The notes beneath the pieces were generated by a model. That model had not been told where the DNA came from. It worked only from the letters and a program-made list of their open reading frames with translations, and made no database searches. This document shows, piece by piece, positions 1 to 7,576 of a stretch of DNA of 14,172 bases. Position numbers and translations under genes: made by a program. The stretch is from assembly GCA_043820265.1 (NCBI GenBank), contig JBDREA010000079.1, forward strand, positions 1 through 14,172, given 5' to 3'. This DNA is from JBDREA01 sp043820265 (GTDB lineage Archaea; Altiarchaeota; Altiarchaeia; IMC4; JBDREA01). Each line of letters starts with the position of its first letter. Position 1 is the stretch's first letter.

Positions 1-204
1 ACAGCCAGTATAATCGTAGCATTTGTATCCTGGACTACACGAAATCTCCGAGCCCCATTCCCCCAGCCACCCTTTCTTTTAGGAAGTTAATCTATAAAAA
101 TAGTGTATTCTTCCTTTAAATACTTTATAGTTTTGTTGAGTGAATTCTATTGCCTATTTTATTGTCATAGAATAGTGGGTAAATTTTTTGGATAGGGTGG
201 TTGA
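1..204. other. Left-edge region with no complete gene; possible coding remnant at 1-75
   Basis: No complete gene is visible. Positions 76-204 are AT-rich and hold TATA-like stretches near 91-102 and 114-125. The segment 1-75 is more GC-rich. Read on the minus strand it gives an open frame whose last residues before the edge are CSPGYKCYDYTGC, in the style of the Cys-rich surface proteins further right. That frame has an in-frame stop just upstream and no normal start codon, so it could be a gene remnant or chance. The plus strand also has an open frame from the edge to about position 90. Confidence 0.3.
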
Positions 205-1293
205 TTAGCTCTTTTTTGAAAGTTTTTCTACTCTTTCTAGGAACTCTCTTCTAAGCCTTTCACCTGAGGGTTCTCCTTTGAAGAGGTCGGTTTTGGCAGC
301 GATTGCGAGTTTGGCGGCGAAGGTCCTTGAAATCTTTCCCCGCAGATGTTTTGGGGCGTTCCTAATCTCTGGCAGCGCGAATATGAGGCCGTGTTTTGGA
401 GGATTCTTTTTTGTCTTAAGAAATCTGAAGAAGGCGTCTTCTGCGCCAAGTATCTGTATGGTTCCTGCGGGAAGGATGGCAAGCCTTTTTAGGCTGCCTG
501 CCTTGGCTATCAGCCTCGCCCCAAGAAGTGGGCCAGCAAGAATCGCTGTGTTCGGGGCGATTTCGGCCATCTTTTTTCCGACGTAATCCTCTAATCCCTT
601 TTGTGCTTCAAGAATCTTAAGGGCTGGTGCGTTGAAGGCCTGGATAGCGGAGATGTCTTCGGAGGATAATGATGCCCCCAGCGATGTTTTAGCTGCAGCA
701 ACTATCTTTTCAGCGAATTTTGGTTCCAAGTTGAGCTTCCCTATTTGAAACCCGCTTCTTTCACCTATCTCAGAAAGAAACGACACATAGGTCTCATGAT
801 TTGAGACTAGATGGTCGAGTTCCGGGAAATGCAGACTGTACCACTCCCTTGCCCTCTCAACAATTCGGTTGAAGAGGAATTCCAGATCGTCAATCGAAGA
901 CACCGCCTGAACGATTAGTTGGTCTGGGTCGACGTCAGCGAGTTTTTCCGCTGTCAATAATTCGTTGACTTCGGCTGTGAGTGAAATAAGCTCCTTTTTT
1001 GAAATACCCAAATCCCTGGCGAAAACGCCGGAGTCGGTGAATTCCTTATCCTCTTTGAATGTCAGGGGAAGGTCTGTGCGCCTGAATCTTTCAGGCCTAA
1101 GTACATATACCTCCTTGTCTTTGCCTTTCAAAAGAAGGGACAAAACCTCCTCTTCCTCCGGGCACAGCAAGTCCTTGGTGGTGGATAGTCGACGAGCAAT
1201 TTCTGCGGGTTGTCTGGGAAAAAGTCTCTTCTCTATGGTCTTGCCGTCTCTTAGAGCAAAGACCCCCAAAACATTGGTTACAAGCCGGATCAT
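205..1293 (-). CDS. nop5: aNOP56 (Nop5), scaffold of the archaeal C/D-box RNA methylation complex
   Basis: This protein is the scaffold of the archaeal C/D-box sRNP. It binds the L7Ae-guide RNA complex through its Nop domain and holds fibrillarin, which 2'-O-methylates rRNA and tRNA. With the ATG at 1293 it has 362 residues, near the family norm. An N-terminal fibrillarin-binding region comes first, then REWYSLHFPEL at about residues 149-159, a central coiled coil (about 165-245), and the Nop domain from about 254. The Nop domain carries the signature GPLLGARLIAKAGSL and then TIQILGAED, PKHGLIF and RGKISR. The tail is short and basic. An earlier in-frame ATG at 1353 would overlap the upstream gene and add a hydrophobic stretch foreign to the family, so 1293 is preferred. 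The fibrillarin gene that often follows nop5 is not within the 204 bases downstream. Identity is firm from the motifs. Confidence 0.95.
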   Translation of the reverse strand: MIRLVTNVLGVFALRDGKTIEKRLFPRQPAEIARRLSTTKDLLCPEEEEVLSLLLKGKDKEVYVLRPERFRRTDLPLTFKEDKEFTDSGVFARDLGISKKELISLTAEVNELLTAEKLADVDPDQLIVQAVSSIDDLEFLFNRIVERAREWYSLHFPELDHLVSNHETYVSFLSEIGERSGFQIGKLNLEPKFAEKIVAAAKTSLGASLSSEDISAIQAFNAPALKILEAQKGLEDYVGKKMAEIAPNTAILAGPLLGARLIAKAGSLKRLAILPAGTIQILGAEDAFFRFLKTKKNPPKHGLIFALPEIRNAPKHLRGKISRTFAAKLAIAAKTDLFKGEPSGERLRREFLERVEKLSKKS

Positions 1294-1327
1294 GATAGAT
1301 ACCCTATTTACTAGCAAGAAATACAAT

Positions 1328-3097
1328 TCAATACTTAATAAATAAGTGCTCATCCACTTTGATAATCGGTTCCTTTTTCAATGCCTCCACCTCATAGGAA
1401 TAATGGTAGCCGACGCCGCAGCGATAGGCTTTTTTTCCGACACAACTTATGATGTGGGATCCGTCGCTGTAGTTATATCCCGTTTTGCCTCCTTGGATTG
1501 TGGGTTCGATGAACCTCCAGCCTTTGATGTCTGCGTCATAGTACTCGCTCCAGGCGTGGCCGGAAAGCTCTGAGCCGTTCATCAAGTACCCAGTTACTCT
1601 TCTAGCTGGCACCCCGATGCATCTGAAAAAGGAATTGAACAGGTCGGCGTGTTCATCGCAGGCGCCTATCCTGTTTTTAAAGCTGTAGTCTGAACCGAGT
1701 TCTTCTCTGTTGAATGTGTATTTGATGTTCTCTGTAATCCAAGAAAAGAAATTCTCCGCACTTTCTTGCCCAGATGAACTTTCGCTGCGGAGCTCTCTTG
1801 CTTTTTCACATATCTCTTTCGTTAACTGAGTATATTCATCACCCTCAAGATAATCGTCGAAGAAGGCCGGATGACTATCTGATACCAGGTGTTTTCCACG
1901 ATTTATTTTTACCTCTTGTATTATTCGGATCTCCTTAACCTGACCTGGTTTAAGGGGGAATGTGTATTGATAGAATTGGTTTCCTTCCACGTCTTTGACC
2001 TTATGAGCTGGTTCTATCGAAAATTCAATGTTTAATATTTCCTGGTAGGGAGGATAAGGGATTGCTGAAGGAGTTACATTCGCTGTCAAGTCGACGGAAA
2101 TGTCTCCTTTGTTGTGAAAAGAGATTATTTTTATCAGTTCGACTTGTCGGCTGCATGGTTCAATACAGATCCCTCCGCAGTCTATTCCCGATTCTTGGGC
2201 ATCTAACGCACCATTTGAACATCCCAGGTTTTTTTTGTTCAGGAATTCAACTTTCAAATTGAAACTCCGGACAAACTTGCCGTCGGCATCAATAGCCTCT
2301 TCTTGCAGGCTATTGGCGTTTAGACGATATCTCTCCCTCTGGTTTTCAGTGTACAAAATCATGTTTTCGATAGAAGAGATGTATAGCTTGAGGTTTTCTA
2401 AGAAATGAGAGTGCATGTCTTCGAATCCCTTAGGTATGCCTATTTGTCTTGCTTGATCTTCGATTTTCCCCATCCGATCCTTTACGGATTTGGCTTTTGT
2501 ACCAAGTTGTATTAGGTCATGGTTTTCGTTGAATTTTTCTATTGCAGAAGAGTATTCCTCGGCCAGTCCATGGTATTTTTCTCTGAGATCCTGTATTTCT
2601 CCAAAGTATTGCTCAGCTAAAACATCGCATGTTTTCTCGCATGGCCCAGCGCAATCCACCCCTCCTTCGCCGAAATTTTTAATGCCGTCATCACAGCTTT
2701 CACAGGCATTCTCACATGGTCCCCCGCAGTCAACCCCGATTTCGCCCTGGTTTTTTATGAGGTCGTTGCAGGTCGGAAAGCAATCTTGGGGACAAGACAT
2801 CTGGCCCTCCTGTTCTTCGCAGATGTTGTTGCCACAGCAATCTCTACGGTCTTTTCTTGCGCATTCTCCATCAAAACAAGTCAGATGAATGCATCCACCT
2901 TCTTCCCCCATACAACCTTTTTGTGGTCCCTCCAGGGGTGTATAAAGACATCCTTCGATGTCTTTTCGACAATCGTCTATTGTGCAGGGATTATTGTCGT
3001 CGCAGATTTTGCCGCAGTCTCGGACTTCAACGCACCCTGAAAATGAGACGATGAGAATAGCGGAAAAAACCGATAGAAAAACTGTTTTACTGTTCAT
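1328..3097 (-). CDS. Cys-rich lipoprotein with coiled coil and transglutaminase-like domain
   Basis: Predicted to be lipid-anchored outside the cell: a signal peptide ends in the lipobox SFSGC (Cys22). Residues about 28-157 are a Cys-rich region with the modules CDDNNPCTIDDC, CCGNNICEE..CPQDC and two copies of a C-N/D..I-N-GE-GVDCxGPC repeat. A charged helical, probably coiled-coil stretch follows (about 160-285). A third copy of the Cys repeat (CSNGALDAQESGIDCGGIC) lies at about 293-315, then a beta-rich region. The C-terminal transglutaminase-like fold has Cys480 (IGACDEHADL), His514 (SGHAWSEYY) and, in the acidic position, Glu531 (WRFIEPT) where Asp is usual. Such domains act as cross-linkers, peptidases or deamidases; the reaction here is unknown. 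The start is ATG 3097, with GGTGG upstream; an in-frame TTG at 3109 is less likely. It lies 45 bases downstream of a surface-protein gene and is probably co-transcribed with it. The extracellular protein and fold are well supported; the substrate is not. Confidence 0.85.
   Translation of the reverse strand: MNSKTVFLSVFSAILIVSFSGCVEVRDCGKICDDNNPCTIDDCRKDIEGCLYTPLEGPQKGCMGEEGGCIHLTCFDGECARKDRRDCCGNNICEEQEGQMSCPQDCFPTCNDLIKNQGEIGVDCGGPCENACESCDDGIKNFGEGGVDCAGPCEKTCDVLAEQYFGEIQDLREKYHGLAEEYSSAIEKFNENHDLIQLGTKAKSVKDRMGKIEDQARQIGIPKGFEDMHSHFLENLKLYISSIENMILYTENQRERYRLNANSLQEEAIDADGKFVRSFNLKVEFLNKKNLGCSNGALDAQESGIDCGGICIEPCSRQVELIKIISFHNKGDISVDLTANVTPSAIPYPPYQEILNIEFSIEPAHKVKDVEGNQFYQYTFPLKPGQVKEIRIIQEVKINRGKHLVSDSHPAFFDDYLEGDEYTQLTKEICEKARELRSESSSGQESAENFFSWITENIKYTFNREELGSDYSFKNRIGACDEHADLFNSFFRCIGVPARRVTGYLMNGSELSGHAWSEYYDADIKGWRFIEPTIQGGKTGYNYSDGSHIISCVGKKAYRCGVGYHYSYEVEALKKEPIIKVDEHLFIKY
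1333..1347 (-). promoter_or_regulatory. Possible TATA box for nop5 inside the end of the preceding gene
   Basis: An AT-rich imperfect palindrome (ACTTAATAAATAAGT) lies over the last codons of the transglutaminase gene. As a TATA box its centre (about 1340) would put the transcript start near 1313, about 20 bases before the nop5 ATG. nop5 could equally be read through from the gene before it, as the gap between them is only 34 bases. Confidence 0.35.
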
Positions 3098-3109
3098 GAC
3101 TGTCAACAA

Positions 3110-3130
3110 CCACCAGTCATAGACTAGTGG
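3110..3130 (-). promoter_or_regulatory. Hairpin covering the Shine-Dalgarno of the transglutaminase gene
   Basis: In the minus-strand transcript, CCACTAGTC and GACTGGTGG form a 9-bp stem (one G-U pair) around a 3-base loop. The 3' arm contains GGTGG, the only Shine-Dalgarno-like sequence before the ATG at 3097. It sits in the 45-base gap after the 3143-5314 gene, so it could lower translation of the downstream gene or slow the polymerase. There is no T-run after it, so a simple terminator is unlikely. Confidence 0.45.
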
Positions 3131-3142
3131 AATCGCATTGTT

Positions 3143-5314
3143 TCAGACGCTGCCTAATCCCCTGCTCTTTTTTTCTTTGGGCTTTGTTATCTTTGGGAGA
3201 CCCAGTGGTTTGAAGCCTTTGACCCGGTTTTTCCGTTTAGCTCCAATAACGATTATAACAGAAATCCCAACTATTATTAGTACAAGCAAAAACAAGACAA
3301 AAAGTATAAGCCACCAATAATTGCTTTCAGCGTATTCTTCCTGGACCCCTTCCCCCCCATAAACCTCGTCTTTTACTTTTATCTGATAGACCCCTTCAAT
3401 CGAGACCTCAAAGTCATATTTGCCTTCTTCGTCGGTCGTCACATTGATTTCTCTATCTTCCGGAGTGATAACGACCAATGACAGGTTTCCGAGGGGATCA
3501 TCGTCATAGAACGTTCTGATATGCAAAATGGTACCCTCAAATTCCGCTGTTATCTCTGCGATCTTGGGGGTTACAAGAAACAAGGCTTCTGTATCCTTGT
3601 ATTCAGAAGCTGAGGCCTTTATCTTATATGAGCCCTTTTTCTCTGGAACAAAGCTAATTTTCGGGCCGGATGCCTTATATACGGATTCATCCAAATCGTC
3701 CATTATTTCAATTGACGAGCTCACTTCATTTCCGCTTTCCAAATCCAAGACTGTGGCAGTGATGTTTTCTCCGACAGCAACCTCGCTTGGGGTGAGAATC
3801 AATTCCATGAAACCTAAAGGAGAGAAGTTGGTCGACGAAGGGTTGTAATCCGACTTGGAAACCGAAACCGTGTACTTCCCCTTTTTGGATGCTTTAAAGG
3901 AATATCTCCCATTGGCGTCTGATGTACCGGAAACGCTTAGGGGTCCGCTAACGGAAACTGACGCCCCAGATAAGAGAGTATTGTCTGAACCCCTTACTTC
4001 GACTGTGACTTCATCGCCAACCTCGGGTTCTTCGGGTGAAATCTTAACCTTAAAATCTAGAAGCGTCTTCACCACGGAAAATGTAGTCCTTGCCTCGTTG
4101 TAACCTGATTTTTCGGCTACTACTTCATATGTTCCAGCCTGATCAGGCGTGTAGCTTGTAACACCGTTTGAGCCCGTAAGCTGGGATTTCTCTGTTCCGT
4201 CTGGGAGGATGAACTTTAACGTAGCACTTGCTACAGGTTTGCCCCCTGAAGTGACTGTAATAGAAGCTGGGGATCCAGTATTTGGGCTAGCAGGAGAAAT
4301 GCTTACCTGCATTGCCGGAAGATCAGATACCGTGAATGTCATTATGGCATCATCGAACTCCTCAATTGACACAGCGAAAGAGAACGTGCCCGCTTGATTG
4401 ACCGTAAATCTGGCGTATCCGTCCGTGTCCGTGGTAGACTTGATTTTTTCCTTGTTTACGTTTGCAACGACCAACGCATGCCTGAGTGGGTTTCCATTCT
4501 GGTCTTGGACCCTCACCTGGAATTGTTCCCCGACCTTCGGGTTTGACGGAAAGGGCCCTTCGATGCTCATTGTGCGGCTGACTTCGAATGTCTTTGTCTC
4601 CTTGCAGTAACCGCTTGTGTATACGTCTACCTGGTAAATCCCGTTTGGGTCGTCTTTGAATGAGCTGATGTCTTCGATTGTGAACTTGTATTCCCCGTCG
4701 TTGTTTGTGTCGTCTTCGTCTCTTTCGTCGTCGAAGTCCCATTCGTCGTTTGAACCGAACTGGGTCACGACCACGTTGACTTTGTCGGGTTCGCCTGTCT
4801 TGTCCTCCACATATACCGTTATTTCATCGTTTTCTCCGGGACTTTCCGGCTTTACTGTAAAGGTGTCGAAGTCGTAGCCGTCTATCGTGAGCTGGTCTTC
4901 GTCTTCTTCTTCCGAGACATCTCCGCCGACAACGACGCGTATGTCATGCCCTCCGCAATCGTAACCTAGAAGCATCTCCTTCCATATGTTGTCGTTTTTT
5001 ACATCGAAGGTGCTGGAGCTGACTGTGAACCAAGTGTCGTTGTCTTCTTCGACGTCGACTCTCACAGTGTCGTCGTGGACTAAGATGTCTTCATAGTATA
5101 TCTCAATATCTACATCCACGTTTGAAACAGTTGTATCGGGATTCTCTAGGGTTATATTGACTTCAAACTGGTCTCCGACGTCTATGCTGTCATCTATCAA
5201 CCGGATATTCACACCTGATAATTCAATATCTGCCCCAGATACGGATTGGGGCATCGGGAGCACTAGCAAAAGTAACAACAAGGTTAAACAGGCAGCTTTT
5301 TTATTCATTTTCAT
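3143..5314 (-). CDS. Surface protein with Ig-like repeats and C-terminal membrane anchor (paralogue A)
   Basis: A predicted cell-surface protein of 723 residues, not recognised as a named family. The signal peptide spans about 1-27. A very acidic N-terminal part (about 30-245) has Cys120 (GYDCGG) and Cys237 (GYCKE), at the same spacing as in the paralogue at 5456-7576. Five to six Ig-like beta modules of about 80 residues follow. They open with motifs such as SPASPNTG, SPEEPEVGDEV and TPSEVAVGEN and end with G-x-Y-x-V and GY/DY, typical of carboxypeptidase-regulatory or invasin-type repeats. One membrane helix (about 667-692) and a Lys/Arg-rich tail of about 30 residues end the protein. Six N-glycosylation sequons are present (Asn53, 92, 496, 517, 610, 624). 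No Shine-Dalgarno is seen at ATG 5314 or at ATG 5308; a TATA box about 30 bases upstream suggests a near-leaderless transcript, and either ATG is possible. Likely roles are envelope layer, adhesin or stalk. Confidence 0.85.
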   Translation of the reverse strand: MKMNKKAACLTLLLLLLVLPMPQSVSGADIELSGVNIRLIDDSIDVGDQFEVNITLENPDTTVSNVDVDIEIYYEDILVHDDTVRVDVEEDNDTWFTVSSSTFDVKNDNIWKEMLLGYDCGGHDIRVVVGGDVSEEEDEDQLTIDGYDFDTFTVKPESPGENDEITVYVEDKTGEPDKVNVVVTQFGSNDEWDFDDERDEDDTNNDGEYKFTIEDISSFKDDPNGIYQVDVYTSGYCKETKTFEVSRTMSIEGPFPSNPKVGEQFQVRVQDQNGNPLRHALVVANVNKEKIKSTTDTDGYARFTVNQAGTFSFAVSIEEFDDAIMTFTVSDLPAMQVSISPASPNTGSPASITVTSGGKPVASATLKFILPDGTEKSQLTGSNGVTSYTPDQAGTYEVVAEKSGYNEARTTFSVVKTLLDFKVKISPEEPEVGDEVTVEVRGSDNTLLSGASVSVSGPLSVSGTSDANGRYSFKASKKGKYTVSVSKSDYNPSSTNFSPLGFMELILTPSEVAVGENITATVLDLESGNEVSSSIEIMDDLDESVYKASGPKISFVPEKKGSYKIKASASEYKDTEALFLVTPKIAEITAEFEGTILHIRTFYDDDPLGNLSLVVITPEDREINVTTDEEGKYDFEVSIEGVYQIKVKDEVYGGEGVQEEYAESNYWWLILFVLFLLVLIIVGISVIIVIGAKRKNRVKGFKPLGLPKITKPKEKKSRGLGSV

Positions 5315-5340
5315 AGTGTGAGGTATAGACTAGACAATAC

Positions 5341-5352
5341 TCTTAAATATAT
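5341..5352 (-). promoter_or_regulatory. TATA box of the surface-protein gene starting at 5314
   Basis: Read on the minus strand the stretch is ATATATTTAAGA. Its centre (about 5347) predicts a transcript start near 5320, giving a leader of about six bases. That fits the lack of a Shine-Dalgarno at this gene. Confidence 0.5.
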
Positions 5353-5392
5353 TTGAGGACACAAAAGTTTGTCTAATAAGTTGTGTCCTCAA
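5353..5392. repeat. Perfect 12-bp inverted repeat abutting the TATA box, candidate operator
   Basis: TTGAGGACACAA (5353-5364) and TTGTGTCCTCAA (5381-5392) are exact inverted copies with a 16-base spacer. The repeat directly adjoins the TATA box of the 5314 gene on its upstream side, where a dimeric activator or a repressor blocking TFB could bind. The half-sites are about 28 bp apart, centre to centre. In RNA it would form a 12-bp stem with a 16-base loop, so a role in ending the preceding transcript is also possible, though a better terminator lies earlier at 5412-5443. Confidence 0.6.
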
Positions 5393-5411
5393 CTATATAC
5401 CCTTTAGCATT

Positions 5412-5443
5412 AAAAACTCTTAACCTAAAAAATCGGTTTAGAG
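5412..5443 (-). terminator. Hairpin plus T-run terminator after the 5456-7576 gene
   Basis: On the minus strand, CTCTAAACC and GGTTAAGAG form a stem with one mismatch around a 9-base loop that holds a T6 run. The stem is followed directly by T5. It begins 12 bases after the stop codon. Archaeal termination relies mainly on oligo-T, which is present twice here. Confidence 0.55.
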
Positions 5444-5455
5444 TTGCTTATGGGT

Positions 5456-7576
5456 TTAGAGTTTGCTCAGGCGCGTTGTCTTAGCGGGCCCACCTAACTT
5501 CTTATAGTAGGTCATGTACACTACTGCAATGGCAACCGACAGGATAAGCATCATCAATCCAAGCACAACAAGGATTAACCATGCATAATTGAATTCGGAA
5601 TTTTCTATTTCTACTTCTGAAGCTTCGAAATCAGGGTTATCCACAGATATCTGGTAGAGGCCGGATTCAATAGCACTCACTGATGCAACTCCACCCTCAC
5701 CTGTCGTGAGTCCGATTACTTCACCTTCAGGCAAGGTCACCTTAAGATCTAACCCAGATACTTCTTCCCCTAGGCTTAGGACTCTGATTTCAAGCTTACC
5801 TTCGACGAATTCTGATAGTATCTCAATAGGCCTTGGTTTAACAACCAAAGTCTCTTGGGCAGAGGCGAATCCTTCAGTCTGAGCTTGAATGATATACTCT
5901 CCTGGTGTCTGGGGTGTAAAAGTCAGTTGTTCGCCTGAACCTTTTTCCACGACCTCTCCTTTGCGGGTTACACTAAAGAGAACATCTACCTCATGGCCTA
6001 AACTGTCCAAGGCAGTGACGGTCACCTCTTTTCCAGCAGACAATTCCTTTTCTGACAAGTGCAGCGTCAGCTTGCCTTGCAGATTCAATGTCTCAGTGCC
6101 TGTCGAAAATCCGTCTTTTGAAGCGGTTATTTCATATGACCCGGGTTTTTCAATTCTGAAGCTGTATTCCCCTTCCTCATCGGTCACACCATAGGTTGAA
6201 ATAGCCCCGGTTACAACCACCTTCACTTCCGAGACGGCATTTCCGCTGCCATCTGTCGTTTTCACTGTGACTTCCTCGTTTAATGCAGGGAGATTAGGTA
6301 AGGTTTGAACATTTAATTCCTCTTTTTGCTCAAAGACTTCGATTACCGCGTTTGCTGTCTTATACCCATTTTTTCCGACTTCGACGAGATATTTCCCAAC
6401 AGCTGAGACTACAAAAGAGGTCGTTCCCTGACTATTCGTCTTTAAAAGCAAGACTGTCTTGTCTGGTAGAGTCAGAGAAATTTCTGCATTTTGCAATGGA
6501 TTTCCCTCGGAGGTCGTCTTTAGCTCAACCTTTTCCCCGAGCTTCGGATTTTTTGGGCTCAAAGAGATCTGAGGCATGTTTCGTGCTTCAATGTTCACTG
6601 ACTTGATAATTTCTTCTAGCCCGGTTCCTGAAAAGACTAACTCATACTTGCCCGGATTATCAATATTGAATTTCACATAACCGTCCGAGTCGGTGTACTC
6701 CCTTATAATCTGTCCGTCAAAATTAAGTGAGGCCAGAACCCGCCTCACGCCTTTGCCGTTGGAGTTCACGGCCCGAAATGAGAATTCCTCCCCCATCTGG
6801 GGGTTTGTGGGTATAGGACCCTCAAGTTGGATGCTGTCTCCAACTTCGATTAGGAAAGTCTGCTTGCAGAATTCCTTCTTGTATACGTCTATCTGATATA
6901 TTCCATCTGGTTCGTCATCGAATTTGGCCTCGCCTTCTATCTCGAATTCAAAATCTCCGTCGCTGTCTGTGTACTTGCTGATGTATTCGTCGCTTAGGTC
7001 CCATTCCCCGTCCGAGTCCAATTGTGTGACCTTGACGTTGATGTTTTTAAGTTCATCACCATCTTCATCCTCCACGTGAACCGTTATCTTTTCGTCTGGT
7101 GAGGGTCGCTCAGGATCAACTGTGACCTCCAGATCGCCTCCTTCGATTTCGAGTTCGTCTGTGTCCTCTTCTTCTGACACATCGCCTGAAACGATGACTT
7201 TTATCGTAAAAGTTCCACACGCATAATCCATGAGATTTTTCGTCCAGATGTCTTCGTCATCGACTTCGAAATTATTTGATTTCAGCGTGAATTCGTAGTC
7301 GTCGCCTTCGTTAAGATCAATGTCTTCAACGGTTCCTTCGTGCACGAGGACGTCGTCGATGTAAACTTCTACGTCTACGTCTGCGTTGCTTTCATCATTT
7401 TCGGGGTCCTGTAATGTAACCTCGATTTGGAAGTCTTTTCCGACGTCTATGTTGTCATCGTCTATTTTGACTTTGATTCCGTCCTGTAGTTCAACTTCGC
7501 TGACAACTGTTTGAGCGGATGCGGTTATGAGGCATACAAGTAGCAGTACCCCAAGAGCGGCCTTAAACTTGTTCAT
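5456..7576 (-). CDS. Surface protein with Ig-like repeats and C-terminal membrane anchor (paralogue B)
   Basis: A 706-residue paralogue of the protein at 3143-5314. It has a signal peptide (about 1-25) and a strongly acidic N-terminal region with Cys120 (DYACG) and Cys237 (EFCKQ). It shares the segments SGDVSEEED (GGDVSEEED in paralogue A), IQLEGPIPTNP (against MSIEGPFPSNP) and GIYQIDVY (GIYQVDVY). Ig-like modules follow, opening with SPKNPKLGEKV and LPNLPALNEEV; then a membrane helix (about 665-690) and a short tail with TTRLSKL. Unlike paralogue A it has no clear N-glycosylation sequon. The ATG at 7576 is preceded by GGAGG 8 bases away, which decides the start; a TTG at 7591 lies upstream. 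The ATG overlaps the stop of the winged-helix gene as ATGA, so the two are translationally coupled and the regulator is dedicated to this operon. Function is inferred only as cell envelope or adhesion. Confidence 0.85.
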   Translation of the reverse strand: MNKFKAALGVLLLVCLITASAQTVVSEVELQDGIKVKIDDDNIDVGKDFQIEVTLQDPENDESNADVDVEVYIDDVLVHEGTVEDIDLNEGDDYEFTLKSNNFEVDDEDIWTKNLMDYACGTFTIKVIVSGDVSEEEDTDELEIEGGDLEVTVDPERPSPDEKITVHVEDEDGDELKNINVKVTQLDSDGEWDLSDEYISKYTDSDGDFEFEIEGEAKFDDEPDGIYQIDVYKKEFCKQTFLIEVGDSIQLEGPIPTNPQMGEEFSFRAVNSNGKGVRRVLASLNFDGQIIREYTDSDGYVKFNIDNPGKYELVFSGTGLEEIIKSVNIEARNMPQISLSPKNPKLGEKVELKTTSEGNPLQNAEISLTLPDKTVLLLKTNSQGTTSFVVSAVGKYLVEVGKNGYKTANAVIEVFEQKEELNVQTLPNLPALNEEVTVKTTDGSGNAVSEVKVVVTGAISTYGVTDEEGEYSFRIEKPGSYEITASKDGFSTGTETLNLQGKLTLHLSEKELSAGKEVTVTALDSLGHEVDVLFSVTRKGEVVEKGSGEQLTFTPQTPGEYIIQAQTEGFASAQETLVVKPRPIEILSEFVEGKLEIRVLSLGEEVSGLDLKVTLPEGEVIGLTTGEGGVASVSAIESGLYQISVDNPDFEASEVEIENSEFNYAWLILVVLGLMMLILSVAIAVVYMTYYKKLGGPAKTTRLSKL

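Noticed and set aside
1..70. tRNA-like segment on the minus strand (GTGTAGTCCAGG resembles a D-arm)
   Set aside because: The D-arm can be drawn, but no anticodon loop with a T before the anticodon and a paired stem fits, and the 3' half lies off the window.
4362..4742. 126-residue minus-strand ORF inside the surface-protein gene, and similar long ORFs on the plus strand opposite the surface genes
   Set aside because: They are out-of-frame or antisense shadows with low-complexity composition, lying over well-supported coding sequence.
3143..5314. Archaeosortase (PGF-CTERM-like) sorting signal at the C-terminus
   Set aside because: There is a membrane helix with a basic tail but no recognisable PGF-type motif before it, and the tails are longer than in such signals.
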